Under the pieces are notes generated by a model that ran no database searches, was not told the origin of the DNA, and worked only from the letters and a program-made list of their open reading frames with translations. Positions 27,872-36,851 of a stretch of DNA of 64,000 nt are shown one piece after another (positions within the stretch are counted from its first letter, which is position 1; every line of letters starts with the position of its first letter). Source of the stretch: Cyclobacteriaceae bacterium (GTDB lineage: Bacteria; Bacteroidota; Bacteroidia; Cytophagales; Cyclobacteriaceae); the NCBI GenBank assembly GCA_958296015.1, contig CATQIH010000033.1, positions 58,941 to 122,940 of the forward strand. The letters run 5' to 3'. A program made the translations under genes and the position numbers.

Positions 27872-29183
27872 CGGCTGATAATTTTGATGTTCTTGTCTTT
27901 GTACACTTGGAAATCCACATAAAATTTATCCAATCCTCTGGGTTGTGGATCTCCAGAGTTAAAATAGTCGTTGCCAAACACTGTTACCTTAAAAGCTCTT
28001 TGCAGATAGTCTTGCACCAGTGTATCTCCTCTACCTTCGGCAATGTATAGATCGCAGAGATATTCTCCTTCGGAAAGGGGGCATCCGGTTAAGCTCAAAA
28101 GTGAGCAAGGTGCTGTCATCCAGGCTGATTTGTTTGCCAAACAACGAGGTAGACAAAGTAAACAGGCGGGTGCCTAGTGCATCGCGGAAGCATACGGCAG
28201 CATATACTTTTCTGTCTTTAAGGTTGGTTTTGGATGCAATCCTGGCATGGATAAACATACGGGAACCGGTGCGTATCTCGCCTACCTCCTGGTGATGTTC
28301 ATCTTCTATATGCACTGCTTCAAAACGAAAATCGCCCAGTCCTTCCCGGTCGGTACGGCTGGCAACGGGCATATGGCTGGAAGCAGCGTTGATGTCTGCA
28401 TAAGTATGCACGGCTGTTTCGGTGGAACCTTCAAAAAATACTTGCCCGTGTTTGAGTACAATACCCCGGTTGCACAGCCGGGTCACAGCACCCATATTAT
28501 GGCTTACAAACAAAACCGTGCGTCCTTGTCCGTGGCTTACTTCCTGTAGCTTACCGATGGCTTTTTCTGAAAGGGCGGCATCGCCTACCGCCAGCACTTC
28601 ATCTACGATGAGGATTTCGGGGTTCTAGATGTGCGGCCACGGCAAAAGCCAGTCTCACCTTCATACCGGAAGAATAGCGTTTGACAGGGGTATCTACATA
28701 ACGTTCTACTCCGGAAAAAGCGATGATCTCATCCAGCTTGGATTTGATTTCTGCTTTGGTCATGCCTAAAATAGCACCGTTCAGAAATATATTCTCCCGT
28801 CCGGTGAGTTCTTTGTGGAAGCCTGTGCCTACTTCCAGCAAACTTGGCGATTCGCCCTCTGGCTTTGAAAACCCCTTCGGTGGGGAGCAGTCACCTGCGA
28901 CAAAATTTTGAGCAGGGTAGATTTACCGGCACCGTTGCTGCCAATGATGCCTACCACTTCTCCCTGGCGTACGCTGAAGTTGATGTCGCGCAGTGCCCAC
29001 ACATACTGGCTTTCACTAATAGCCTGATGGTCGTTGGTTTCGCTTACTTTAAGATAAGGGGTCTTCTTTGCCCCACACCCTGTGCCACCACCTGTTGAGA
29101 TCGTGTGACAGGGTGCCGGTGCCGATCAAACCAAGCCGGTACTGTTTGCTTAAATGCTCTACACTAATTGCTACCTGGGTCAT
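27868..29183 (-). pseudogene. Polysaccharide ABC exporter ATPase (Wzt-like), multiple frameshifts
   Basis: Reading across frames restores a full Wzt-type ATPase: MTQVAISVEHLSKQY (start 29183), then Walker [27 protein letters not shown], signature [12 protein letters not shown], Walker [12 protein letters not shown], and the H-loop VSHNM. A C-terminal extension of about 150 residues (27868-28400) resembles the carbohydrate-recognition domain of Wzt. At least five one-base shifts are needed, near 29055, 28882, 28844, 28619 and 28077, several in short G runs. Clustering in homopolymers suggests sequence errors, so the gene may be intact in the organism. Confidence 0.8.
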
Positions 29184-30035
29184 ACGGTGTCCATAAAGGT
29201 TTTTTCGGTCCTTGTTAAAAATGATCAGTCCTAGTATCAGTACCACCATCATAAAGCCAAAGCTATACATTAAATTGATCAGATGGAAAGAGCCTGCACC
29301 TAAGAATACATACCGAAAAAGCTTCTATGATGGATGTCATGGGATTGGCCAGAATGAGCAACCGGTAATTGGCAGGTGCTTCGGACAGCGGGTAGATCAC
29401 AGGCGTGGCATACATGGCCAGTTGTGATACCAAAGGTAATCAAAAACGTAAGGTCACGGTATTTGGTAGTCAGAGAAGAAAAGATCATCCCGAAGCCCAG
29501 GCTCAGGCAGCCACTACGATGACCAGTAGCGGAACGGTGAGCACCAGTATGTTGATCTGCAATGGCACACCCTGCCAGAAATAATACCAGCAAAATAGCC
29601 AGAAACAGCAGAAACTAGAATGCCAAACTTGATCAGGTTGGATACCACAATAGCCAGCGGCACTACCACCCGCGGGAAATATACCTTGCCGAAGATGTCT
29701 TCATTTTTAGTAAAAGCATCGGATGTTGTCCTGAAACACTCGGCAAAGTAGTTCCACACGATGATACCACTGAGATAGAACAGGACGGGCGGCAGGCCAT
29801 CGGTAGATATCTTGGCAATGTTACCAAATACAACGGTAAACATGATCGTGGTGAGGATAGGCTGAATGAAATACCAGAGAGGACCGAGGATAGTTTGTTT
29901 GTACACCGTCGTGATCTCTCTTTTGACAAACAAAAACAGCAGATCGCGGTATTTCCATATTTCAAATAGGTTTAGGTTGAGCCACTTCGACCTGGGTGTT
30001 ACAACCAAAGACCACGATTCTTCCTGGAATGCCAT
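29180..30035 (-). pseudogene. Polysaccharide ABC exporter permease (Wzm-like), multiple frameshifts
   Basis: The N-terminal half (29514-30035) is open and shows the ABC-2 permease pattern: an amphipathic start, IWKYRDLLFLFVKREI, then TTVYKQTILGPLWYFIQP and several TM segments. The rest is recovered from other frames: VPLQINILVLTVPLLVIVV, FSSLTTKYRDLTF, LAMYATPVIYPL, ANPMTSIIEAFRYVFLGAG, and the end TEKTFMDTV. Three or more indels interrupt it. The stop overlaps the ATPase start (ATGA). With the ATPase it would export a lipid-linked glycan across the inner membrane. The ATG at 30035 is favoured over an upstream in-frame Met at 30083 because that extension runs into the terminator. Confidence 0.75.
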
Positions 30036-30080
30036 ACAATAAGATTTTTCAGCAATGCTGATAGTAGGTAAAAAAATAAA

Positions 30081-30116
30081 CATACAGCTTCTGCTTTCAA
30101 GAGCAGAAGCTGTATG
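30081..30116 (-). terminator. Rho-independent terminator of the lipoprotein gene
   Basis: Perfect 15-bp arms (30081-30095 and 30102-30116) with a 6-base loop. Read on the minus strand, the hairpin is followed by a T-rich run (complement of the A-rich stretch at 30070-30079). It separates the lipoprotein transcript from the ABC exporter genes. Confidence 0.75.
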
Positions 30117-30122
30117 TTTCGT

Positions 30123-30902
30123 TTAGTTGGCTGCTGGTAGCCGCAACACGCCGGTTGTCTCTACGGCATTGGGGTTGCTGAATTTGATGATGACAGCTGC
30201 ATCGTCATAATCATTGTCGGTTTTGCTGTTCAGCAGTGCCTCAAAGGTGACGATGAACGACTGTGTAGGCTCATCATACAGAAGCACCGTCTTTTGTTTG
30301 GTACCTCCTTCACCCTTGAGAACATTGAAGGGACTATCGGTGAATACCATAGGCAAGCCTTCGGTGATCTGCACTTTATTTTCTCTCCATCCCTGAATTG
30401 CGACAAAAAAGCCCAGGCTCTGGCCTGCACCTACTGATATGTCGCAGGTTTGGTCACCGCGCAGCAAGACAGTGTTGCTCTGAATGGTGGTGTTTGGAAA
30501 GAGCACGTAGTAATTGTCTACGGCATTGGCATACCCGGCTGGTTTGGCAGTAGGGTAGAAGTAATAACCCATCACATTGTCGTTGTCCGCTTCCTCGGTC
30601 AGGAAGGTGATGGTCATGTCAGTGGCTTCCTTGATCTTGATGTTGTTGACTGCATTGCTATCAGAAAACCAGGAAGGTTGTTTGGCAATGACATCCTCTT
30701 TAGATACAAATGTATTGAAATACCGGGCCAGCAATCCGGCATCAATTTCAGAACCTCTTTCGCACAAATATTTAGGCACTCCATTTTGATCGTAATCACC
30801 CAGATAGTTGATTTTCAGTTCGTCAGGTTTCAGCGTCTCATCATCAGGAGAACAACCTGCCAGAGATATGCATACAACACATAATAGCATGAAATTTTTC
30901 AT
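30123..30902 (-). CDS. Lipoprotein, DUF4114-like domain
   Basis: A 259-residue lipoprotein. The N-terminus (FMLLCVVCISLAGCS) has a clear lipobox with Cys17. The body is beta-rich and ends with DYDDAAVIIKFSNP (about 232-245), the acidic motif seen at the end of DUF4114 domains, so it may bind Ca2+. It is expected on the outer membrane or cell surface. It precedes the glycan operon but is separated from it by a strong terminator. The DUF4114 assignment is tentative. Confidence 0.7.
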   Translation of the reverse strand: MKNFMLLCVVCISLAGCSPDDETLKPDELKINYLGDYDQNGVPKYLCERGSEIDAGLLARYFNTFVSKEDVIAKQPSWFSDSNAVNNIKIKEATDMTITFLTEEADNDNVMGYYFYPTAKPAGYANAVDNYYVLFPNTTIQSNTVLLRGDQTCDISVGAGQSLGFFVAIQGWRENKVQITEGLPMVFTDSPFNVLKGEGGTKQKTVLLYDEPTQSFIVTFEALLNSKTDNDYDDAAVIIKFSNPNAVETTGVLRLPAAN

Positions 30903-31086
30903 AGATATTGGTTAAAATGTATGTAGATAATTAAAAAATGCGTTTGTAAATCAAAGCTGATTTGTTTAGACAAATCAAATATAAAAAAGCAATGCAATAT
31001 ACTGATAAATGCTAAATAAGAAAAGTTTTAGCATAATGTTAACAAAAAATAGAAGTATATGATATTACGAGATGATTACTTGTTTT

Positions 31087-31698
31087 CTATAAGTTCTTGC
31101 TATCAATACCTTTATCAGAGGGTACAACATGATATTCTAATAACAACATGACGCCAAAGTTATTGCTTAACGCGCCTAGATCTGCTACAATGGTCGCACC
31201 TGCTTTCCAGGATTGGTAACGATCAGTTACTTCTTGCATCAGATAGGTTTGCATCAGGCCAGGGTAAAAATGAGATGAATGATACACATTGCCAAAATTT
31301 CTGCGTCCTGCCCGGATGTACAGATTTTTGTTGTGCATGAGCGTATCTTGCGTATAGCCACCGCGCATCCAGCCATAGCTTACCTGGCCTTTGAACTGCA
31401 AAAGATCGCCGGTGAACGGAATGCTGGGGTATTCGCTAATAACCAGGCTCACCTTGGGTATAGGCAACGCGTTCTTGCTGATGCCGAATGAGCCACTGGA
31501 CAGTTCCGAGTTCAGGGTACCTTGGAAATCTTCATAACGCCCGGCCCGTATTTGCCACTGGTTGATATTGAGTTTTACGAAAGCCTCTTCCAAAAAACAC
31601 AACCCCGAAATCAGAAAAAGGAAAAAATAAAAAAAATAATGGGTATAACCTGAAAAAAATAGGCATATTAGATCACTTAATACTGTAAAAAAATTCAC
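31087..31698 (-). pseudogene. Capsule assembly Wzi-like protein, fragment
   Basis: From about 31590 down to 31100 the frame reads like an internal part of a Wzi outer-membrane beta-barrel: AGRYED, SSGSFGISKNALPIPKVSL, then IPFTGDLLQFKGQVSYGWM and LYIRAG. The first 35 residues of the open frame are Phe-rich translations of A+T-rich spacer and not family-like. The end (SDKGIDSKNL) stops short of a full barrel. Both ends are therefore missing, a remnant of a capsule gene beside the polysaccharide locus. Confidence 0.65.
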
Positions 31699-31700
31699 AT

Positions 31701-32472
31701 ATGAAACAATCTAACTTATCTCACAGCCGCAGAGGCTTTCTAAAAAAATCTGCTCTTGGTAGCGTAACTTCGCTATGCGTTCCTGACATTGTATCTTCCC
31801 TGATAGATGAAAAACTTCGTAAAGTTACGATAAACCAGGGAGATGTCGTTCTTTTTCAGGGGGATAGTATCACAGATGCCGGACGCAACAAAGACGACCA
31901 GTCTTACAATACCGGCCAGGCCCTGGGCAGTGGTTATACTATGCTGGCTGGTGCTGCGTTGCTGGGCAATCATGCTAAGAAAGAGCTGAAAGTTTACAAC
32001 AGAGGCATTAGTGGCAATAAAGTGTACCAACTGGCAGAACGCTGGGAAGATGATGCCCTGAAACTGAAGCCTAACGTGCTGAGTATATTAATAGGGGGTC
32101 AATGATTTCTGGCATACCCTGACCAATAATTATAAGGGAACAGTGACTACCTACAAGGATGATTTTAGCAAGCTCCTCGAAAGAACCACAAAACAAATTC
32201 CATCTGTAAAACTGATTATCGGAGAGCCTTTTGCCGTGCGCGGTGTCAAAGCTGTAGACGACACGTGGTATCCGGCCTTTGATGCATACAGGAAGGCAGC
32301 CAAGGAGATCGCAGATAAGTTTGATGCTGTGTTTATTCCTTATCAGAGTATTTTTGATGAAGCCCAGAAATCGGCACCGGCTTCCTACTGGACGGCCGAT
32401 GGGGTGCATCCTACGCTGGCAGGCAATGAGCTGATGGCACAGGCATGGTTAAAAACCATCCAAAAATCATAA
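31701..32472 (+). pseudogene. SGNH/GDSL hydrolase with Tat signal, one frameshift
   Basis: The N-terminal frame (31701-32105) has a Tat-like signal (SRRGFLKKSALG, residues 9-20), block I FQGDSITDAGRN with the nucleophile Ser, and block III with the Gly-rich turn. It breaks at a run of five G (32094-32098). Removing one G gives LIGVNDFWHTLTNN and continues into 32143-32472, which ends with the catalytic block V DGVHPTLAGNELMA. A full-length carbohydrate esterase or lipase of the GDSL family is thus restored by a single-base correction. Confidence 0.8.
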
Positions 32473-32623
32473 AATAACGCTAAACGTTGGAAATCAATCT
32501 TTATTATATAAATATATTAATCTGTGCTTTAATTTTTTGAAGTTTATTGTGTTTCGCCTAAACTAATTTACTGACATCCCGTTCTAAGGTTAATAAGTAA
32601 TTTTTTTATCTAAACCAATAATT

Positions 32624-32854
32624 ATGAAAAGTCTAACCTTAATGCTTTCTGTCGTGTTTCTTGCCGCTCTTTCCAGCTGTACTGATTCCAATAAAACGAC
32701 TGAAAGTACTGTCATATCAACTGATACAGTGGGTGCAGAAACCCAGTATGATGTAGAAAAGAAAGTAGTAGAGAAGACAGTAGACGTTGATACAGTCACC
32801 AAAGATCAGACTATCACGCGTGATGTTGATCCTGATTCTGTAAACAACAACTAA
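32624..32854 (+). CDS. Small lipoprotein
   Basis: A 76-residue protein with a lipobox (LAALSSC, Cys19) and a short mature part rich in Thr, Val and Asp with a repetitive VDTVTKDQT pattern. No known family. A strong terminator follows, so it is transcribed alone. Likely a small surface or periplasmic lipoprotein. Confidence 0.65.
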   Translation: MKSLTLMLSVVFLAALSSCTDSNKTTESTVISTDTVGAETQYDVEKKVVEKTVDVDTVTKDQTITRDVDPDSVNNN

Positions 32855-32860
32855 TAATTT

Positions 32861-32897
32861 AAAGCCCTGTTTATTTTGTAGACAGGGCTTTTTTTAT
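32861..32897 (+). terminator. Rho-independent terminator
   Basis: Arms AAAGCCCTGT (32861-32870) and ACAGGGCTTT (32882-32891) with an 11-base loop, followed by more T residues. It lies just after the small lipoprotein gene. Confidence 0.8.
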
Positions 32898-33026
32898 CAC
32901 ATTCGGAAGTGCGTATATACAAATCGGTTTACATCTAAACAGTAAGCCATTTTTTTTGTTAAATCTACAGGACTGTATTTACAGTTACCAATGTTTTTTA
33001 ATATCCATTCCTAAACATTTTTTAAT

Positions 33027-34772
33027 ATGCAAAAGAATAAGTTTCTCTTATCCGTATTATGTTTGCTTGTAGTAGGAAGCATTCCTGCTTCTGCACAAAT
33101 CATAGCTGAACCCGTTGCCGGTGCTATTGCTACCCCCCAGTTTTTAGTCAGCCTGTTGGCAGGTGTACTGCTGGCCATTGGCTTCCAGGTGTTGCTCACC
33201 GCTTTGTCAGTGGCTATTGGTGTTACGGCTGTTGGTAACATCCAAACCAGTGCCAATGCACCAGACAACAAAAAATCCAAAGACAAAGACCATGATAGCA
33301 CTGATACAACGCCTATGGGTGTGAAGATAAGCTCTGGTCTGGGTATCTGGACGATGATCACCGTAACGATCGCCTTGTTTTTTGCTAGTTTGCTGGCTGT
33401 TAAACTCAGTCTGGTAGGCAATGTGATCATTGGCGTAACTCTTGGTTTGGTGATCTGGGCTACATTCTTTACTGCGATGGCCTACCTGGAAATCAAGTCG
33501 GTAGGCTCTCTGCTGGGTACTTTGATCAGTACTGTGCTCTCAGGGATTAAATCATCGGCTTCTGCTGTACAGAGCTTATTCTCTGGTTCTCCATATAGCA
33601 AAATCGAAGATATCACAGAAAATACTATTCATAAGATTCGTGAGGAACTTACAGATAGTATTGATCTGAGAGGTTTTGAGCAAAAAATTGATGAGCACCT
33701 GACAAGGATCGAGCAGAGTGGTCCGGATTATGAAAAAGTCAAAAAAGATTTCATCAACATTCTTAAGGATGTCCAGATTGAAGAAACTACCAGTACGGAA
33801 AATGGCGATGTGCACAAAGACATCTTCTTGAAGATTGCTTCACAACAGCCAAAAATGAGTAAAAAGGATGTAAAGAAGCTTTCCAATGTATTCGATCAGG
33901 CCAAAGAAGCGGTAAGCTCCGGTGGTACCAACGAAGACAAAGCAAAGAAGCTGGCTGCTCAGTTTACGTCTGCCAGCGAAGATGATGTTAATAACTACGT
34001 TACTCAGATAGAAGATTATCTGCGTGGTACCGACCATGATGAAATCAGTCCGGAAGCTATCAGAGCAGATATTGAGAAGATTTCTCAAGATCCCAAACAT
34101 ATAGGTAGCATCCTGTCGGATCGTGTAAGCAAAATGGACCGTTCTACTTTTGTAGCCCTTCTGGAGCAAAACAAAAGTATGGACCACGAAAAAGCCGAAA
34201 AAGTAGCGGGATATGTAGCGCAGGCTTTGGATTTTGTTAAAAGCAAAACTTCTTCTGCTCAAAGCCAGACCCAATCTGTAAGCGACAAAGCTACTCAGCT
34301 ACAAGGCCAGGGTAAGGAAAAGGCTGCCGCCAATCAGTCTAAGTATGAAGCATCTATGAAGAATTATTTCGATAGAATGGAACGTCCTGAGTTGAGCTAC
34401 GATAGCCTGAAATGGGACCTGGAAAAGATGCTGCACGATCCTAAATCAAGTCCTGAAATCTTGAAAAACAGATTTAAACAGTTTGATCGTGAGACAGTAA
34501 TTGCGCTGTTGACTAACAACGATAAGCTTTCTCGTAGCGATATAGATAAAATTGCTGATCAGACAGAAGCTACCAAACACAATCTGATTACCAAAGCTGA
34601 AAATATTGAGCGGGAAACGATTATTAGGGTAGAAAAGGCTAAACAAGAAGCATTGCACCAGGCTGAGAATACTAGAAGAACAGCTGCTGCTGCTGCCTGG
34701 TGGTTGTTTGGTACCGCTGTGGTTTCAGGATTTGCCGCCGCTGCTGGTGGATGGCTTGCTATTATACAATAA
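33027..34772 (+). CDS. Large membrane protein with repeated helical units
   Basis: A 581-residue protein. It has a cleavable signal or TM1 (residues 1-24), then TM helices at about 33-68 and 102-155, and a long cytoplasmic helical region. At least two internal repeats are visible: SPEAIRADIEKISQDP...FVALLEQ (about 347-395) and SYDSLKWDLEKMLHDP...VIALLTNN (about 455-500). A weaker one starts at DYEKVKKDFINILKD (about 235). The C-terminus has a TM segment (AAAAAWWLFGTAVVSG). I recall similar proteins with RPELSYDSI and DRxTLVALL motifs in cyanobacteria, of unknown function. A terminator follows. Confidence 0.7.
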   Translation: MQKNKFLLSVLCLLVVGSIPASAQIIAEPVAGAIATPQFLVSLLAGVLLAIGFQVLLTALSVAIGVTAVGNIQTSANAPDNKKSKDKDHDSTDTTPMGVKISSGLGIWTMITVTIALFFASLLAVKLSLVGNVIIGVTLGLVIWATFFTAMAYLEIKSVGSLLGTLISTVLSGIKSSASAVQSLFSGSPYSKIEDITENTIHKIREELTDSIDLRGFEQKIDEHLTRIEQSGPDYEKVKKDFINILKDVQIEETTSTENGDVHKDIFLKIASQQPKMSKKDVKKLSNVFDQAKEAVSSGGTNEDKAKKLAAQFTSASEDDVNNYVTQIEDYLRGTDHDEISPEAIRADIEKISQDPKHIGSILSDRVSKMDRSTFVALLEQNKSMDHEKAEKVAGYVAQALDFVKSKTSSAQSQTQSVSDKATQLQGQGKEKAAANQSKYEASMKNYFDRMERPELSYDSLKWDLEKMLHDPKSSPEILKNRFKQFDRETVIALLTNNDKLSRSDIDKIADQTEATKHNLITKAENIERETIIRVEKAKQEALHQAENTRRTAAAAAWWLFGTAVVSGFAAAAGGWLAIIQ

Positions 34773-34800
34773 TTATTTCCTTACATTTTATGATTACTTA

Positions 34801-34829
34801 CAGCAGACCCTTGGGTCTGCTGTTTTTTT
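34801..34829 (+). terminator. Rho-independent terminator abutting the channel start codon
   Basis: Arms CAGCAGACC (34801-34809) and GGTCTGCTG (34814-34822) with a 4-base loop and seven T residues. The T tract ends 4 bases before the ATG at 34833, where a ribosome-binding site would be. It could act as an attenuator or simply end the upstream transcript. Confidence 0.75.
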
Positions 34830-34832
34830 GGT

Positions 34833-35864
34833 ATGAACTACTTTTATTTGATTGCAGGAATACTATTGGTATTAGCTGGACTGCTGGATTTTGGATCTAC
34901 GTCTTTCATCCTGACCAAAACAGGATTTATCACCAGCAAAACCAATCAGGGAATTGCTAAGTTTTGTTTTTTTCTGGCGGGCAATCGGGGAGACAGGAAG
35001 ATACTGGAGTATTTGGGTTCGGCTCTTATCTTTTTTATGTTTGTTATCTGGCTTGTTGTCGTATGGACAGGCTTTTCCCTGATCTTTATGTCTGATCCGG
35101 AGTCTATTTACAACTCCAGCAGCGAGCAGTTTGCAGATACGTATGAGAAGATTTACTATACAGGTTTTACGCTTTCTACGTTAGGTGTCGGAGACTTTAC
35201 CCCTCATTCGGACGGTTGGCGAATCATTACTTCACTGGCTAGTTTTGTAGGCTTGATACTCATTACCATGGCCATCACCTACCTGGTACCGGTAATTTCT
35301 AATGCTATTCAAAAGCGGTCTTTGAGCCTGTATATATCAGGATTGGGCGAATCTCCTGAGCAGATCGTGATCAGTGCATACAACGGTAAAGATTTCTCCC
35401 AGCTCTCCGATCATCTGACCAACCTGGGCAGCATGATCTTCCAGTACTCGCAAAACCACCTGGCTTATCCTATTCTTCACTATATGCACAACAGCAACAA
35501 AGATGAGAACGTGACGCTACAAGTTGCCTGCCTGGATGAAACCCTGACTATCTTGATGTGCCATATTCCGCCAGAGTTACGCCCTCCGTCTATGAGTCTA
35601 CAGCTTACGCGCCGTGCCATTACTGCTTACCTAGAGACTATCAAGCAGCCTGGTAAGGAAGATAATGATTTGCCGTATCCTAACCTAAAGCATATTACTG
35701 AAGCCACAGGGGTATCGCTGATCAACAACGATGAAGCCTCTATGCAAAAGATTTACGGTAAACTCGACAAAAGGAGGCAGATCATGTGTAATATGCTGCT
35801 CAACGACGGGTGGAAGTGGAAACAAATTCAGGGCAGCAAATACGAAAGCGATCTACATGCATAA
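34833..35864 (+). CDS. Potassium channel family protein (two-TM ion channel)
   Basis: A 343-residue inner-membrane protein. The pore signature TLGVGD (116-121) is a K+ selectivity filter, placed between a hydrophobic helix (about 65-90) and the inner helix (about 130-155). An additional hydrophobic segment lies at residues 1-25. The remaining 190 residues form a cytoplasmic domain unlike RCK/TrkA-N domains. The gene is followed 14 bp later by a DUF421 gene. It is likely involved in K+ flux or osmoregulation. Confidence 0.85.
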   Translation: MNYFYLIAGILLVLAGLLDFGSTSFILTKTGFITSKTNQGIAKFCFFLAGNRGDRKILEYLGSALIFFMFVIWLVVVWTGFSLIFMSDPESIYNSSSEQFADTYEKIYYTGFTLSTLGVGDFTPHSDGWRIITSLASFVGLILITMAITYLVPVISNAIQKRSLSLYISGLGESPEQIVISAYNGKDFSQLSDHLTNLGSMIFQYSQNHLAYPILHYMHNSNKDENVTLQVACLDETLTILMCHIPPELRPPSMSLQLTRRAITAYLETIKQPGKEDNDLPYPNLKHITEATGVSLINNDEASMQKIYGKLDKRRQIMCNMLLNDGWKWKQIQGSKYESDLHA

Positions 35865-35878
35865 AATATTGTCAAACG

Positions 35879-36403
35879 ATGAAAGAATGGTTTTTTAAAG
35901 CTCCGGAAAATATACTGGGAACGATCGTTTCTGCCGTTATTTTCTATTTTCTGATCATCCTTATCTGTCGGCTGTTCGGCCTGAGGAGCTTCACCAGTAT
36001 GTCCAGCTTCGATTTCGTTATCACCTTGTCTATGGGTGCCATGCTGGCTACTACCATCGTAAGCAAGGAGGTAACTCTCACAGAAGGAGCCGTTGCCCTG
36101 ATGACACTCTTTGGTTTGCAGTGGCTAATCGCTGAAATACGGGTGAGAAACAACAAAAAAATATGGGTAGACACGCCACCTATCTTACTCATGGACGGTC
36201 CGGTTTTGCTAAGAAAAAACATGCGCAAAGCCCGCATTACAGAAAATGAACTGATCTCAAAACTCAGAGCACACAATATCAGAAGTTACCAGCAGGTTCA
36301 GGCTGTAGTATTTGAGTCTTCAGGTAATATATCTGTGTTGTACAAGCCTAGTACAAGTGAAGAACTGGATGAGGTGATGCTAAAAGGTGTAAACAGGGAT
36401 TAA
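35879..36403 (+). CDS. DUF421 (YetF-like) membrane protein
   Basis: A 174-residue protein with three TM helices in the first 85 residues, including RLFGLRSFTSMSSFDFVITLSMGAMLATT, the diagnostic DUF421 stretch. A small cytoplasmic domain follows (KIWVDTPPILLMDG...NMRKARITENELISKLR). Such proteins occur in many bacteria, and some are linked to spore or stress envelopes. The true start is taken as ATG 35879. It follows the K+ channel gene by 14 bp and is probably cotranscribed. Confidence 0.88.
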   Translation: MKEWFFKAPENILGTIVSAVIFYFLIILICRLFGLRSFTSMSSFDFVITLSMGAMLATTIVSKEVTLTEGAVALMTLFGLQWLIAEIRVRNNKKIWVDTPPILLMDGPVLLRKNMRKARITENELISKLRAHNIRSYQQVQAVVFESSGNISVLYKPSTSEELDEVMLKGVNRD

Positions 36404-36523
36404 TAATTTTTGCTTTACTCAATTTGCAGCAGAGAACTTACGGTGTAATATATTACGCGTGATCTGCATAAGTTTTTTTCGGCAAGCACGTTTATTGTTT
36501 AATTGATCATAAAAGACAATATT

Positions 36524-36751
36524 ATGCTTGATAAAAAAAGACTACAAATGGTCTCTATGACCAGAAAACTTGATAAGACAGATCTGATCACACTGTTTAT
36601 AGGCGCACTTAGGACAGAAAGTTACCGTTATGCGGAGATCCTAAGATTAGAGATTGAAAACAGGTGTTTTACAGAGTATGAGATGCAACTGATCCGCAAC
36701 AGCGACTACTACGCGCACCTGAACGGATTATTTGAAAACCAGGAAAGATAA
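36524..36751 (+). CDS. Small hypothetical protein
   Basis: A 75-residue charged helical protein with no known family (KKRLQMVSMTRKLDKTD, then EILRLEIENRCFTEYEMQLI). An alternative TTG start lies 21 bp upstream. It sits between the DUF421 and FUSC genes. Confidence 0.5.
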   Translation: MLDKKRLQMVSMTRKLDKTDLITLFIGALRTESYRYAEILRLEIENRCFTEYEMQLIRNSDYYAHLNGLFENQER

Positions 36752-36851
36752 CCACATCTTTCAATGCCATTCTATCCAACGACAGTCTGATTAATACAGC
36801 ACTGACGTAACTTAGCGGTGAAAATTTAGTTAAACGCAAATAGCGATACAC

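Noticed and set aside
28031..28597. Independent small gene within the ABC ATPase
   Set aside because: It begins inside Walker B and continues the ATPase; it is only a piece between frameshifts.
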